From positions 354,079 through 418,078 of the forward strand of contig NZ_SDIC01000004.1 in the NCBI RefSeq assembly GCF_004116405.1: a DNA stretch of 64,000 nucleotides, read 5' to 3'. A program made the translations under genes and the position numbers. The first letter of the stretch is position 1. Every line of letters starts with the position of its first letter. The notes below the pieces were generated by a model that made no database searches, was not told where the DNA came from, and worked only from the letters and a program-made list of their open reading frames with translations. This document shows positions 17,035-27,177 of this stretch, one piece after another. The stretch comes from Halegenticoccus tardaugens. Lineage in GTDB: Archaea > Halobacteriota > Halobacteria > Halobacteriales > Haloferacaceae.

Positions 17035-17580
17035 TCAGCTATCCCATTCAGATCGAGCCGATGCGGCGATCCGAGCGACGTAGAGCAGGCTGCGGCGGTG
17101 GTCGTCGGAGTCGAGCGTCGAATGCGCGACGGATGAGTCGTCGGCGGGGAAGTCAGCGAGGTACCCCCGCAGGTCCGATTCGACCTCCGCCGAGATCCAG
17201 TCGATCTCCCGGTAGTACGCCAGCGCCTCCCGCGCCCGGTCGGTGCCGGCGTTCAGCGCGAGGAACTCCAGCCAGTCGAAGACGACGCGCTCTACGATCC
17301 GCCGCTCCGGGAGCGAGGAGAGAAACGGCCGCGACGGCGCGCCGTCGCCCATCGCGGATTGCAGGAAGAACAGCCGTTGGAGTCGGTTCCCCCGGATCGC
17401 CTCCCGATCCGGGGCGCTCCCCCGCCTCCGTTCCCGCCCCCGTCGTCGGCCGTCTCGCTGCGCCTCGGCGCCCGTCTCGTCCCGCGTCCGGCGCTCCCAG
17501 CTCGGATCCGGCTCGGACGGCCGATCCCCGGCCGGCGTCCGCCGCTCCGCGAGGTCGTAGTCGCTCGGATTGAGTGTCAT
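17035..17580 (-). CDS. FlaD/FlaE-like archaellum accessory-domain protein
   Basis: 181 residues. The first ~75 are charged and Arg/Glu/Gly-rich and probably disordered. The C-terminal ~100 match the FlaD/FlaE domain: 'RRIVERVVFDWLEFLALNAG', 'REALAYYREIDWISAEVESDLRGYL' and the terminal 'DDHRRSLLYVARIAA'. FlaD/E proteins belong to the archaellum cytosolic complex, but no other archaellum gene is nearby, so this may be an isolated paralogue. A TATA-like box with CGAAAAC just upstream lies 23-34 nt before the ATG (17603-17614, minus strand), implying a leaderless mRNA. Confidence 0.8.
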   Translation of the reverse strand: MTLNPSDYDLAERRTPAGDRPSEPDPSWERRTRDETGAEAQRDGRRRGRERRRGSAPDREAIRGNRLQRLFFLQSAMGDGAPSRPFLSSLPERRIVERVVFDWLEFLALNAGTDRAREALAYYREIDWISAEVESDLRGYLADFPADDSSVAHSTLDSDDHRRSLLYVARIAASARSEWDS

Positions 17581-17602
17581 ACCGCCCTATTATCGAACGG
17601 AT

Positions 17603-17618
17603 ATAGATAAGTTTTCGG
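17603..17618 (-). promoter_or_regulatory. BRE/TATA promoter of the FlaD/E-like gene
   Basis: On the minus strand CCGAAAACTTATCTAT places a purine-rich BRE directly before a TATA-like box, ending 23 nt before the ATG at 17580. Confidence 0.6.
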
Positions 17619-17727
17619 ACAGGTGTGCGCAGTGGCTCCGGCGACCGCGTACCCCCGATCCGGCCGACATCGCCCGCCGACGAGCGCCGCGCGTCTCACG
17701 TTATCTCGCGCGGCCGATCCGGGCGAG

Positions 17728-17736
17728 CATATAACA
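17728..17736 (+). promoter_or_regulatory. TATA box of the FkbM methyltransferase gene
   Basis: GCATATAAC lies 23-31 nt before the ATG at 17759, consistent with a leaderless transcript. Confidence 0.6.
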
Positions 17737-17758
17737 CGCCGACGGCCGAACCCGGACC

Positions 17759-18535
17759 ATGGGCTTCGCCTCGTCGCTCGTGCGCCTCCCCGTGTCCGCC
17801 TTCAGGGCGCTGCGGTACGTCGAGTTTTCCCTGTACTACGCCGCGGCCGACCTGAACCACCGTCACGAACTGTACGCGTCGAGAAAGCGGGCCGGCCCCG
17901 CGACGTTCCGGAGTTACGAGCCGTCGAGCAAACACTGCGGGGACGTGCTGCTTCGCCGACTGCTGTCGAACTGCCGGGCCGGCGACGTCGTCGTCGACGC
18001 GGGCGCGAACACGGGCGTGTACTCGCTGGCCGTCGCCGCGGCGACCCCCGACGCGACGGTCGTCGCCTTCGAGCCGAACCCGCGGGTGTGCGACCAACTC
18101 CGGACGAACGTCCGTCGAAACGGCTTCGGGAGCCGGATCGACGTTCGGAACCTGGGGCTCGGCGACGAATCCGCGACGCGGACGTTCTACCGGTCGAACT
18201 ACGGCGAACTCGGGTCGTTCAACGCGTACAACGCCGGCGCGTGGGAGGCGCGCGTCGAAGCGGCCGTCCCGATCGAGATCCGACGGCTGGACGACCTCGT
18301 GTCCGACGGGGCGATCCCGCCGCCGGATCACCTGAAGATAGACGTGGAGGGGTTCGGGTACGAAGTGCTCTCCGGCGCGAGCGAGACGCTCCGGGCGCAC
18401 CGCCCCGTGGTCTACTTCGAACCGCACCGGATCGCGGCGGGGATCGACCGCGATGACGAGTGCGCGGCGTTCCTGTCGGCGCACGGGTACCGCGTCCGGA
18501 CGCGTGGCGACGCGTGGCTCTGCGAGCCGATTTGA
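17759..18535 (+). CDS. FkbM-family SAM-dependent methyltransferase
   Basis: 258 residues. Motif I 'VVVDAGANTGVYSLAVA' (near residue 78), 'VVAFEPNPRVCDQLRTNVRRNG' and the FkbM-specific 'HLKIDVEGFGYEVLSGA' (near 190) are all present. FkbM enzymes methylate hydroxyl groups, commonly on sugars or natural products; the substrate is unknown. No glycosyltransferase genes adjoin it. The start is supported by a TATA box 23-31 nt upstream. Confidence 0.9.
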   Translation: MGFASSLVRLPVSAFRALRYVEFSLYYAAADLNHRHELYASRKRAGPATFRSYEPSSKHCGDVLLRRLLSNCRAGDVVVDAGANTGVYSLAVAAATPDATVVAFEPNPRVCDQLRTNVRRNGFGSRIDVRNLGLGDESATRTFYRSNYGELGSFNAYNAGAWEARVEAAVPIEIRRLDDLVSDGAIPPPDHLKIDVEGFGYEVLSGASETLRAHRPVVYFEPHRIAAGIDRDDECAAFLSAHGYRVRTRGDAWLCEPI

Positions 18536-18568
18536 GCGCTCTGCCCCCGTGAGAGCCGATCTGCGTTG

Positions 18569-19330
18569 TCACCCCAGGGAAGGCCCGAGCGCGAAGTCGA
18601 TCCGCTCGCGGTCGCTGCCCTGCGTCCGCCGCCCCGCCACCTCGATTCGACCGATCTCCGCCGTGTTCGAGACGTGCGTTCCGGCGCAGGCGGTGCGGTC
18701 GTAGGGGTCGCCGACGGCGGCCGCGTCGCGTTCTCCCCCCGAGCCTCCGCCGCCGATCTCGACGATTCGGACCCGCCGGATCGAGTCGGGGAGGAGGTGG
18801 ATCCGGGTGCGCTCGGGGTCGAGCGTCGCCTCCGCCTCTTCGCGGTCGAGTTCGTACCACCGCACCGGGAGCGCGTCGGCGACGCGGTCGTTCAACCGAG
18901 ACTCGATGCGGTCGAGGTCGTCCGCCGAAAATCGGGGGTAGGCGCAGTCGAGGTGCGCGTGGTCGCGGTACAGTTGGTTTCCGGTCGTCTCGGCGTCGTA
19001 CCCGTCGAGGAGGAGCGCCGAGAGGAGGTGCTGGGCGGTGTGATAGCGCATGTGGGCGTGTCGCCGATCCCAGTCGAGTCGGCCGGTAACCGTCGTCCCG
19101 GGGGTCGGCGGCTCTCCCGGCACCTCGTGGTAGATCTCGTCGGTCTTCCGCACGTCCGTCACCTCCCAGACGCGTCCATCGGCTTCCAGCGCGCCGGTGT
19201 CGTGCGGTTGGCCGCCGCCGTCGGGGTAAAAGTGCGTTCGATCGAGCACGACGCGTCCCCCCGCGACCCGAGTCACCGTCGCCTCGAACTCGCGGACGGT
19301 CGAGTCGTCGAGGTACCGTGGTTCCGTCAT
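18569..19330 (-). CDS. AlaX-type alanyl-tRNA editing protein
   Basis: 253-residue free-standing homologue of the alanyl-tRNA synthetase editing domain, which hydrolyses Ser- or Gly-tRNA(Ala) in trans. The zinc and catalytic motifs are intact: 'HTAQHLLSALL' (HxxxH) and 'CAGTHVSNTAEIG' (CxxxH). The N-terminal 'THFYPDGGGQPHDTG' is the AlaRS-like C-terminal-domain segment typical of AlaX-M/L. The start at 19330 gives MTEPRYLDDS; the open frame extends upstream but without conserved sequence. Confidence 0.93.
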   Translation of the reverse strand: MTEPRYLDDSTVREFEATVTRVAGGRVVLDRTHFYPDGGGQPHDTGALEADGRVWEVTDVRKTDEIYHEVPGEPPTPGTTVTGRLDWDRRHAHMRYHTAQHLLSALLLDGYDAETTGNQLYRDHAHLDCAYPRFSADDLDRIESRLNDRVADALPVRWYELDREEAEATLDPERTRIHLLPDSIRRVRIVEIGGGGSGGERDAAAVGDPYDRTACAGTHVSNTAEIGRIEVAGRRTQGSDRERIDFALGPSLG

Positions 19331-19587
19331 GATCGACGGGAGTCGTCGGAGCGACTTACGCGTTCGCCTTCGGGGAGTTCGGCCGTGAACTCGACCGAGC
19401 GATCCGGACACCGACGGGGCGGTTTCCGATGGACGGTCCGGGGATGAGATTCCGATCTTCGTCCCGAAGGAGGATCTCGGATCGGATTGTTGCGACGAAC
19501 ACCCCTCCTGTCGTAACGCCTAAGAGCGGAACGGCCCTCTTTTTGAATAACAATGACCGACGAAGGGATCCGCCCGGGGGGTGAACC

Positions 19588-20280
19588 GTGGGCGTCGAGA
19601 TAAAAGAGTCCACGGTCTCCGAGGAGGAGTTCGAAGCGATGCGACGGTTCGTCTACGACTATCTCGCCGCGAGCGTGGAAAACGAAGAGGACGGCGGGCG
19701 GATGCGGTGGTACCCCTGGCACAGCGCCGAGTACCGGTACAACCACATACTCAACGTCGTCGACCTCGGGGCGCACATCGCGGAACGCGAGGGCGCGGAC
19801 GTCGACGTGGTGCGCGTCGCCGCGCTGTTTCACGACATCGCGAAGCTCGACGCCGACCAGGACGCGCACGCGGAGGAGGGCGCTCGCGTCGCGCGAGAGT
19901 ACCTCACTTCCCACGGCGACTACCCGCAGTCGTTCGTCGAGGAGGTGTGCCAGTCCATCGAGGAGCACTCCTATCAGGGCTCGCTGACCGACGTGTCGCT
20001 GGAGACGCGGTGTCTCATCGAGGGGGACATCCTCGACAAGGTGGGCGCGAACGGCACCGCGCTGATGCTCCTCCGAATGGGCTACGAGGCCCGGACGCAC
20101 ATGGACGCCGCCGAGATGATAGAGCGGGTGCTCGAACGCGGCCGGGACCACGCCCAGCGCATCGAGAGCGCCACCGGCGAGAGCATCGCCTACCAGCGGC
20201 TCAAGCGCGTCAAGTGGTTCCGCGAGTGGCTCGAAGAGGAGGTCGCGGAGATGGAACGGTTGAAGCAGCGGAACGGGTAG
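19588..20280 (+). CDS. HD-domain phosphohydrolase-like protein
   Basis: 230 residues with the HD metal motif: 'YNHILNVVDLGAHIAE' (first His), 'AALFHDIAKLDADQD' (HD), 'SIEEHSYQGSL' and 'LIEGDILDKVGANG'. The N-terminal 'EEEFEAMRRFVYDYL' and C-terminal 'VKWFREWLEEEVAEMERLKQ' are helical. The substrate is unknown; such proteins are often nucleotide or phosphate-ester hydrolases. GTG start at 19588, chosen because GGGGGTGA lies 5-12 nt before it. Confidence 0.87.
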   Translation: MGVEIKESTVSEEEFEAMRRFVYDYLAASVENEEDGGRMRWYPWHSAEYRYNHILNVVDLGAHIAEREGADVDVVRVAALFHDIAKLDADQDAHAEEGARVAREYLTSHGDYPQSFVEEVCQSIEEHSYQGSLTDVSLETRCLIEGDILDKVGANGTALMLLRMGYEARTHMDAAEMIERVLERGRDHAQRIESATGESIAYQRLKRVKWFREWLEEEVAEMERLKQRNG

Positions 20281-20362
20281 CGGACCGAAACGGTCGAAGC
20301 GGCGGAACGGTTGGCGGGACGGACCTATCTCCCGCGGAACCGTTTCGGACCGTTCGAACGGT

Positions 20363-21352
20363 TCAGAGCGTGTCGAGGACGCCGAGCACCCGCTCTTCGG
20401 CGTCGCGTCCGGGATCGTGTTCGCTCCCGTCCCGACCGCTCTCGCGGTGTTCGTCGACCGTCCGAGCCATCGCCTCCTCGACGGGGGTCGACGTCCACCC
20501 GAGCGCCGCGAGCTTTCCGGTGGCGAGGACGTGCGGGTACTCCCGGTAGAGCGGGAAGTCGGTCGGTCGTAACCCTCCCGCCGCGAGTTCCCGCGCGCCG
20601 GCGTGGACGACTTCCACGTCGGCGTCCATCGCCCTCGCGATCAGGCGGACCATCTCCTCGAGCGTGACGAGCCGTCGGTCCCCGACGTTGTACGCCTCGC
20701 CGGGCGTCCCGCGCTCTGCGACGACGCGGACGGCGCTCGCCACGTCCTCGACGTACGCCCGGTGCCAGACGTTCGTCCCGTCGCCGGGGACGATGACCCG
20801 GTCGTGCTCGTCGACGCGGCGCAACCAGTAGTCCAGCCGCTCGGTGTAGTCGTGCGGGCCGTAGACGACGCAGGGTCGGACGCTCATCGCGCCGACGCCG
20901 CGTTCCGCCGCGTCGAAGACGACCCGGTCGCCCGCCGCCTTCCGCGGGCCGTAGCTCTCCCCGTCGTCGGCGACGGCCTGCTCGGGCGTGCAGTCGCACA
21001 GTTCCGTCGCGCCCTCGCGCTTCGGGATCACCTCCGCGCCGTAGGCGCTCCCGCTGGAGACGAACACGTACGCGTCCGCGTCCTCGAAGATCGAAACGGC
21101 CGCCTCGACCTCGGCCGGTTTGTACGCGACGCAGTCGACCACGACGTCGGGATCGACCGCGTCGGCCGCGCGGTCGAGATCCCCGTCGTTCGTCCTGTCG
21201 CCGCGGACGTGGTCGACGCGGGCGTCCCCCGCGAAGGGGTTTTCGCGGGTCCCTCGGTTGAAGATCGTCACGTCGTACCCGCGATCGAGGAACTCCCTCA
21301 CCACGTGCCGTCCGATGAAGCGCGTGCCGCCGATGACGAGTGCGTCGCTCAT
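20363..21352 (-). CDS. NAD-dependent epimerase/dehydratase (extended SDR)
   Basis: 329 residues. The N-terminal NAD(P)-binding motif is 'ALVIGGTRFIGRHVV', followed by acidic 'VVVDCVAYKPAEVE' and 'VFVSSGSAYG'. 'ESYGPRKAAGDRVV' carries the YxxxK-like catalytic site. 'MSVRPCVVYGPHDYTERLDYWLRRV' and 'YNVGDRRLVTLEEMVRLIA' complete the pattern. The GGTRFIG motif is typical of atypical/extended SDRs acting on nucleotide sugars; the specific substrate is not evident. The start at 21352 gives MSDALVIGG, and the longer upstream frame is not conserved-looking. Confidence 0.9.
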   Translation of the reverse strand: MSDALVIGGTRFIGRHVVREFLDRGYDVTIFNRGTRENPFAGDARVDHVRGDRTNDGDLDRAADAVDPDVVVDCVAYKPAEVEAAVSIFEDADAYVFVSSGSAYGAEVIPKREGATELCDCTPEQAVADDGESYGPRKAAGDRVVFDAAERGVGAMSVRPCVVYGPHDYTERLDYWLRRVDEHDRVIVPGDGTNVWHRAYVEDVASAVRVVAERGTPGEAYNVGDRRLVTLEEMVRLIARAMDADVEVVHAGARELAAGGLRPTDFPLYREYPHVLATGKLAALGWTSTPVEEAMARTVDEHRESGRDGSEHDPGRDAEERVLGVLDTL

Positions 21353-21417
21353 GCGTGACGGTGTGTCGCGGTCGGCAAAAGTGTGGCAGTCTTCGGTCGG
21401 CGACGCTCGGAGATACT

Positions 21418-22185
21418 TTAGAGATACGCCGCGTCCCAGCGGGTCGCCTTGCGCCTGTTCCCGCAGTCGTTGCACTCGATCCGCCCCATCGCGTCCATCG
21501 CGGTGTCGAAGCTCTCGCAGCTGCCGCAGAGGTAGCCGTACCGCTCCTCGCGGCCGTCGTCGAGATAGACGGCGTACATCGGCGCGAGCGACGCGCGGTC
21601 GCCCTCGTCGTAGGCGACGTACACCGTCGTCCCGTCGTCGAGCGTCCGCTCGTCCAGCGGGACGGCGGTCGACTCCGCTTGGCCGGCTTCGCCCCCGGGC
21701 CACTTCTCGAAGATCCGCTCGGTGTACGTCTCGCCGCCAATCTCGATCTCGCGCGCGTCTGCGTCCTCGTAGTCGTTCAGCTCGTAGAACGCCGCGCCCT
21801 CCTCGTTGGCGGCGAGCACCATCCCGCGGAACCGGGTCGCACCGCGGTCGACGAGCTCCTCTTCGGTCCGTTCGAGGAGGCGGACACCGAGACCCCGCTC
21901 CCTGTGCGCCGGGTCGACGTGCAGCCAGTTGATCTCGCCGACGTCGCCGTCGCGGCCGCCGAGGTAGCTCTGCGAGAACGCCAGCACCTCGCCGTCTTCG
22001 ACGACGACCACGAACAGCGCGGTCGGGTCGTCGAACTCCGCTTCGAGATCGTCGCCGTACCAGCGTCCGACGGCGTCCTCGATCACTTCCTCGTCGAGCG
22101 CGTGACTGTAGGACGCGACCAGCGACTCGCGCGCTACCTTCCTTATCCCCCCGGCGTCATCCGGAGAGGCCTCGCGAACGTCCAT
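21418..22185 (-). CDS. GNAT acetyltransferase fused to a zinc-ribbon (DUF5816-like) domain
   Basis: 255-residue two-domain protein. Residues 1-150 form a GNAT fold with the acetyl-CoA loop region 'LHVDPAHRERGLGVRLLERTEE' and 'AANEEGAAFYELNDYEDA'. Residues 165-255 form a second domain ending in two Cys pairs: 'GYLCGSCESFDTAMDAMG' and 'IECNDCGNRRKATRWD'. This C-terminal module is recalled as DUF5816. The fusion suggests an N-acetyltransferase whose partner is recognised by the ribbon; the substrate is unknown. It lies 65 bp upstream of the epimerase start on the same strand. Confidence 0.88.
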   Translation of the reverse strand: MDVREASPDDAGGIRKVARESLVASYSHALDEEVIEDAVGRWYGDDLEAEFDDPTALFVVVVEDGEVLAFSQSYLGGRDGDVGEINWLHVDPAHRERGLGVRLLERTEEELVDRGATRFRGMVLAANEEGAAFYELNDYEDADAREIEIGGETYTERIFEKWPGGEAGQAESTAVPLDERTLDDGTTVYVAYDEGDRASLAPMYAVYLDDGREERYGYLCGSCESFDTAMDAMGRIECNDCGNRRKATRWDAAYL

Positions 22186-22256
22186 GCCCCGGATGCGTCT
22201 TGTTACCGTATAATACCCTCGGCCGGGAGACCGTCGTGCGGAAGCGGCGCGAACCG

Positions 22257-22520
22257 CTAGGCGGTCCGTTCGTCGTCGAACCGCCTCGACACGAACACGA
22301 TGAGCGCGAGCGGCACGCCGAGCACCGTCGCGATCGTCAGCGCGCCGTAGGCGGCGAGGCCGAGCTGGGTTGGCGGAAACTCGATCAAAAAGAGGTACGC
22401 CGGCGGCTCCAGCCGATCGACGAACGTCGCGATCAGGAAGCCGGCGACCCCGGCGACCGCCACGAGCGAGGCGTACATGATCAGCACGAACCGCGGCCCC
22501 CGCAATCCAGTGTCGCTCAC
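22257..22520 (-). CDS. Small two-helix membrane protein (DUF7520-like)
   Basis: 87 residues, mostly two transmembrane segments ('LIMYASLVAVAGVAGFLIATFVD' cut by a loop, then 'LGLAAYGALTIATVLGVPLALIVFV') and a short basic/acidic tail, RRFDDERTA. GTG start at 22520 (MSDTGLRGPRF); the open frame continues upstream but with Arg/Ser-rich non-protein-like sequence. The function is unknown. It may belong to a haloarchaeal family recalled as DUF7520, but this is uncertain. Confidence 0.7.
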   Translation of the reverse strand: MSDTGLRGPRFVLIMYASLVAVAGVAGFLIATFVDRLEPPAYLFLIEFPPTQLGLAAYGALTIATVLGVPLALIVFVSRRFDDERTA

Positions 22521-22613
22521 GGAGGAGGGTGCGTTCCGCTGGCGATTAGGCCTTTCGAGACGGCGCGCGGCGGACACCGACGGACCTTTGCTCGTCGACC
22601 CCGTGGTTCGCGT

Positions 22614-22697
22614 ATGACCGACAAGGACCTCCTCGGTCTCGTCCTCGCCGGGATCGCCGTGATGATGTTCGCGACGGGTCTCATCCTCGTCATCTGA
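22614..22697 (+). CDS. 27-residue single-pass membrane peptide
   Basis: A very short gene: MTDKDLLGLVLAGIAVMMF and then a hydrophobic tail ending in LILVI. The charged N-terminus followed by one uninterrupted helix looks like a genuine small membrane protein rather than noise. It is transcribed divergently from the two-helix membrane gene, 93 bp away. The function is unknown. Confidence 0.6.
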   Translation: MTDKDLLGLVLAGIAVMMFATGLILVI

Positions 22698-22950
22698 CCG
22701 CGGCGGGTGCGCGAGCGCCGCGCCGCAGAGCGGCGACCCGATGCGAGAGACGAATCCCGCGCGACCGCGCATCCCTCACCGTTGGGCTCCGATCCGCGGG
22801 TGCGATCTTCCTCGGTGCCGAATCGTGTGAGGTGCCGAGATTTTTTCGACCGATACTTCTCTTTTCCGGCCCATTATTCCATTATATTTTCCATTCGAAT
22901 ACACAGTCGGTTACGTGAATGATTAAATCGTCTAACGTCGTACTCGACCC

Positions 22951-23406
22951 ATGGAGGGGGAGAACCCGGGCGAGGACGACGTCGAAGCGGCGCCCGCAGA
23001 CGCGGTGGAGCACGAGGAATCGATTCTCGAAGCCGGCGTTCTCGACTTGCAGTATGTCTTCGACGCCCTCGCGCACACTCGAAGGCGGTACCTCCTCTAC
23101 ACGCTACTCGAAAAGCGTGCCTGGACGCTGACGGAGTTGGCGACGAAGATCGCCGCGTGGGAGCGCGACGTTTCGGAGGACGCGGTCACCGCCGCCGACC
23201 GGGATCGCGTGTACGTGTCGTTGCTCCACCTCCACGTGCCGAAACTCGCCGCCGACGACATCGTCACGTTCTCTTCGGACGAGGAAACCATCGAGAAGGG
23301 GCCGAACGCGGAACAGGTGCTTGCGGTGTTGGGACGCGCCGGCGCGAGCCTCGACTCGGCCCAGGAAGTTCACGCACGCAAAGACTACGATGACCGGACC
23401 AGATGA
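22951..23406 (+). CDS. Winged-helix protein of the DUF7344 type
   Basis: 151 residues. The central 'YVFDALAHTRRRYLLYTLLEKRAWTL' with 'TELATKIAAWERDVSEDAV' and 'VYVSLLHLHVPKLAADDIVTF' is the haloarchaeal winged-helix pattern (DUF7344), seen in many HTH regulators. The flanking tails are acidic. It is followed at once by the HalOD1-domain gene: the regulator ends at 23406 and that gene starts at 23411 (or overlaps if its earlier ATG is used), so they are likely co-translated. Confidence 0.85.
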   Translation: MEGENPGEDDVEAAPADAVEHEESILEAGVLDLQYVFDALAHTRRRYLLYTLLEKRAWTLTELATKIAAWERDVSEDAVTAADRDRVYVSLLHLHVPKLAADDIVTFSSDEETIEKGPNAEQVLAVLGRAGASLDSAQEVHARKDYDDRTR

Positions 23407-23410
23407 AAAC

Positions 23411-23761
23411 ATGTCCAACGAATGGAACACCGATTCAGCGGACGAACCGCCACTCGGATCGGACCGCCTCGTCAGCCAATTTCACTACGATCCGAGCGAG
23501 ACCTACGACCTGACGGCGGCAATCGTCAAAGCCGTCGCCGAGGCCGAGGGGGTCGAAATAACGTCGGTGAGCGAACCGTACCTGTACGACTCCGTCGACA
23601 CGGCGGCCCTCGAAAACATCCTGTTCGACGACTCGTCGGGTACCGACCGCGCGAACGCCGGCCGCGGCGACCGCGGTAACGCGCGATTTTCGTACCACGG
23701 CTACGCGGTCACCGTCGACGGCGACGGGTGGATTCAGGTGTACGAGACGCAGTCGGACTGA
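23411..23761 (+). CDS. HalOD1 output-domain protein
   Basis: 116 residues. It has the HalOD1 pattern 'QFHYDPSETYDLTAAIVKAVAEAEG', a central 'YLYDSVDTAALENILFDD' and a C-terminal beta part 'FSYHGYAVTVDGDGWIQVYE'. HalOD1 is a haloarchaeal domain found alone or in signalling proteins, with proposed output function. An alternative ATG at 23390 would add seven residues and overlap the upstream gene by 17 bp; the 23411 start is preferred because it needs no overlap. Confidence 0.85.
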   Translation: MSNEWNTDSADEPPLGSDRLVSQFHYDPSETYDLTAAIVKAVAEAEGVEITSVSEPYLYDSVDTAALENILFDDSSGTDRANAGRGDRGNARFSYHGYAVTVDGDGWIQVYETQSD

Positions 23762-23813
23762 TCTCTCCGCGTTCTGTCGAACTCGTGCGCCGAAACGGGA
23801 ATCCGACGTCAGC

Positions 23814-25601
<1,788 letters not shown>

Positions 25602-25769
25602 GGAAGTCCCTGTGGAGTGCAGGGTAAAGAAAGATTCGGGATGGCAGTCTCACCGATTCGGCGACGCGTCGGGCGCTTCCAACGGTCCGATCGACCGGTA
25701 CGCGGCGATCAGACGGAGAACTCGAAGAGCGACCGACGAGGATCGGGTGACGATCCGAGTCGCGAACCC

Positions 25770-26219
25770 TCACTCGGCGGGGCGGTTCTCCGCCGATTCG
25801 GCCTCGGCGTCGTCGACGCCCGATTCGGCGGCTTCGGTTTCGGCGGTTTCGGCCTCGTCGGTCTCGCCGTCGTCCGACGCCGCCTCCGTTTCCGCGCCCG
25901 CCGTCGCTCCGGTTTCCGCCTCCAGCAGCGCCTCGTCGCCCTCCTCGTCGCCGACCCCGGGAACGAGCGCCTGACCTTGGTGGAACACGTCGTCCGTCTT
26001 CTCCGACCCGGCGATCGCCTTCCCCGAGAGGTACGTCAAGAGCGCCAGGGCGACGAACGGAACGACGTGAAGCCCGATCATGAGAACCGACGGGAGGGTG
26101 TTCCAGCCCCACGCCTGGTAGAGGAGAAACAGCCCGAGGAAGAAGCCGATGATGAAGAGCGGGATGATGTTCACCGTCAGATCGAGGAGCGTCTCCTTGT
26201 CGAAGATCTTGACTGCCAT
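25770..26219 (-). CDS. Oxidase-associated small membrane protein (DUF6684-like)
   Basis: 149 residues. Two transmembrane helices near the N-terminus ('VNIIPLFIIGFFLGLFLLYQ' and 'VLMIGLHVVPFVALALLTYL') precede a long acidic Glu/Ala-rich tail (from residue 85) that is probably disordered. Haloarchaeal proteins of this layout, recalled as DUF6684, commonly sit next to cox1. It may be an accessory or assembly subunit of the oxidase, inferred from its place 168 bp upstream of cox1 on the same strand. Confidence 0.8.
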   Translation of the reverse strand: MAVKIFDKETLLDLTVNIIPLFIIGFFLGLFLLYQAWGWNTLPSVLMIGLHVVPFVALALLTYLSGKAIAGSEKTDDVFHQGQALVPGVGDEEGDEALLEAETGATAGAETEAASDDGETDEAETAETEAAESGVDDAEAESAENRPAE

Positions 26220-26278
26220 GCGTGCACGTTACGGACGCCGATCAAATAGGTTATTGGTTTGTTCCTCGGCGGGACCGA

Positions 26279-26662
26279 TCAGATCGGCTCGGGCCGATCG
26301 ACCAGCAGCGACCCGACGACGCTGCTGAGGAGCAGTATTCCGCCGGCGACGACGACCGCCCAGCCGCGCGCGAGGAAGCGGATCCCCTCGGCGGCGATCT
26401 GCGCGTCCGCGTAGAAGAACAGCCCGCCGAACGCGAACAGGAGCACGGCGCACGCGGCGAGCGGCCGCCAGGGCGTCTCGGCGTACCCCGACTCCTGGAC
26501 CATCCCGGAGATGCTCCCGCAGAACAGGAGCAGCCCGCCGATGGACAGCGCCGGGAGGTCGAAGAGGATGCCGATCTCGGCGATGGGGAGCCCGAGCGCG
26601 ACGAACAGCGGCCACGGACTCGCCATCCGGTACTGGTCGCTCAGTCCGGGGTTTTCGTCCAT
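26279..26662 (-). CDS. Oxidase-associated membrane protein (DUF7541-like)
   Basis: 127 residues with about four hydrophobic segments: 'ASPWPLFVALGLPIAEIGIL', 'ALSIGGLLLFCGSISGMVQE', 'PLAACAVLLFAFGGLFFYAD' and 'GWAVVVAGGILLLSSVVGSL'. The family is recalled as DUF7541 and is found in haloarchaeal cox clusters. It is 59 bp upstream of the DUF6684-like gene and probably belongs to the same transcription unit as cox1. Exact role unknown. Confidence 0.78.
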   Translation of the reverse strand: MDENPGLSDQYRMASPWPLFVALGLPIAEIGILFDLPALSIGGLLLFCGSISGMVQESGYAETPWRPLAACAVLLFAFGGLFFYADAQIAAEGIRFLARGWAVVVAGGILLLSSVVGSLLVDRPEPI

Positions 26663-26715
26663 GGAGGGGGTATCGGCCCGAGGGTAAGAAGCCCTTCGGA
26701 AGGCGGCCGGGACGG

Positions 26716-26919
26716 TCAGGGGACGCTCACGCCGTGACGCGCGAGGAAGTCGCTGACGGCCTTAATCTCGACTGGACTCCCGATGATCCGGCAGTGGACG
26801 TCGTCGGCGTCGAAAACGGTGATCGTGAACTCCGCCTCGAGTTCCTCGGAGAGCCCGTCGAGGGCGGCACAGGGGAGGACGATCTCCGTACTGTCACGGA
26901 GTCGGGCGGGATCCGGCAT
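26716..26919 (-). CDS. VNG_1110C-like small haloarchaeal protein
   Basis: 67 residues: 'MPDPARLRDSTEIVLP' then 'LDGLSEELEAEFTITVF' and C-terminal 'IIGSPVEIKAVSDFLARHGV'. It looks like a small alpha/beta domain with the mixed pattern of the widespread haloarchaeal family recalled as VNG_1110C. No function is known. It could be the promoter-proximal gene of the small-membrane-protein/cox1 group, but 53 bp separate it from the next gene. Confidence 0.8.
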   Translation of the reverse strand: MPDPARLRDSTEIVLPCAALDGLSEELEAEFTITVFDADDVHCRIIGSPVEIKAVSDFLARHGVSVP

Positions 26920-27177
26920 TCTTCATTTCCTTGTTCAGGTGCCTGACGTATAATCGTATCGAAGTGCCAGTATCGCTGGCGCGTGCGCGCGACGCGCACG
27001 TATCATAAAAGAAATTATTTTCCCTACACGAAGACGCTCTCGCCTACGCGACGCCCGAGCCTCGTACGACGTCTCCCGTTCGTCTCCGACACGTGACGGG
27101 GGCGACCGCACCGTCCGACGACGCGACGCGCGCCGAAAGAAAGGGTTTTTCGAGAACGCGCGTCGAACGTTCGAACG

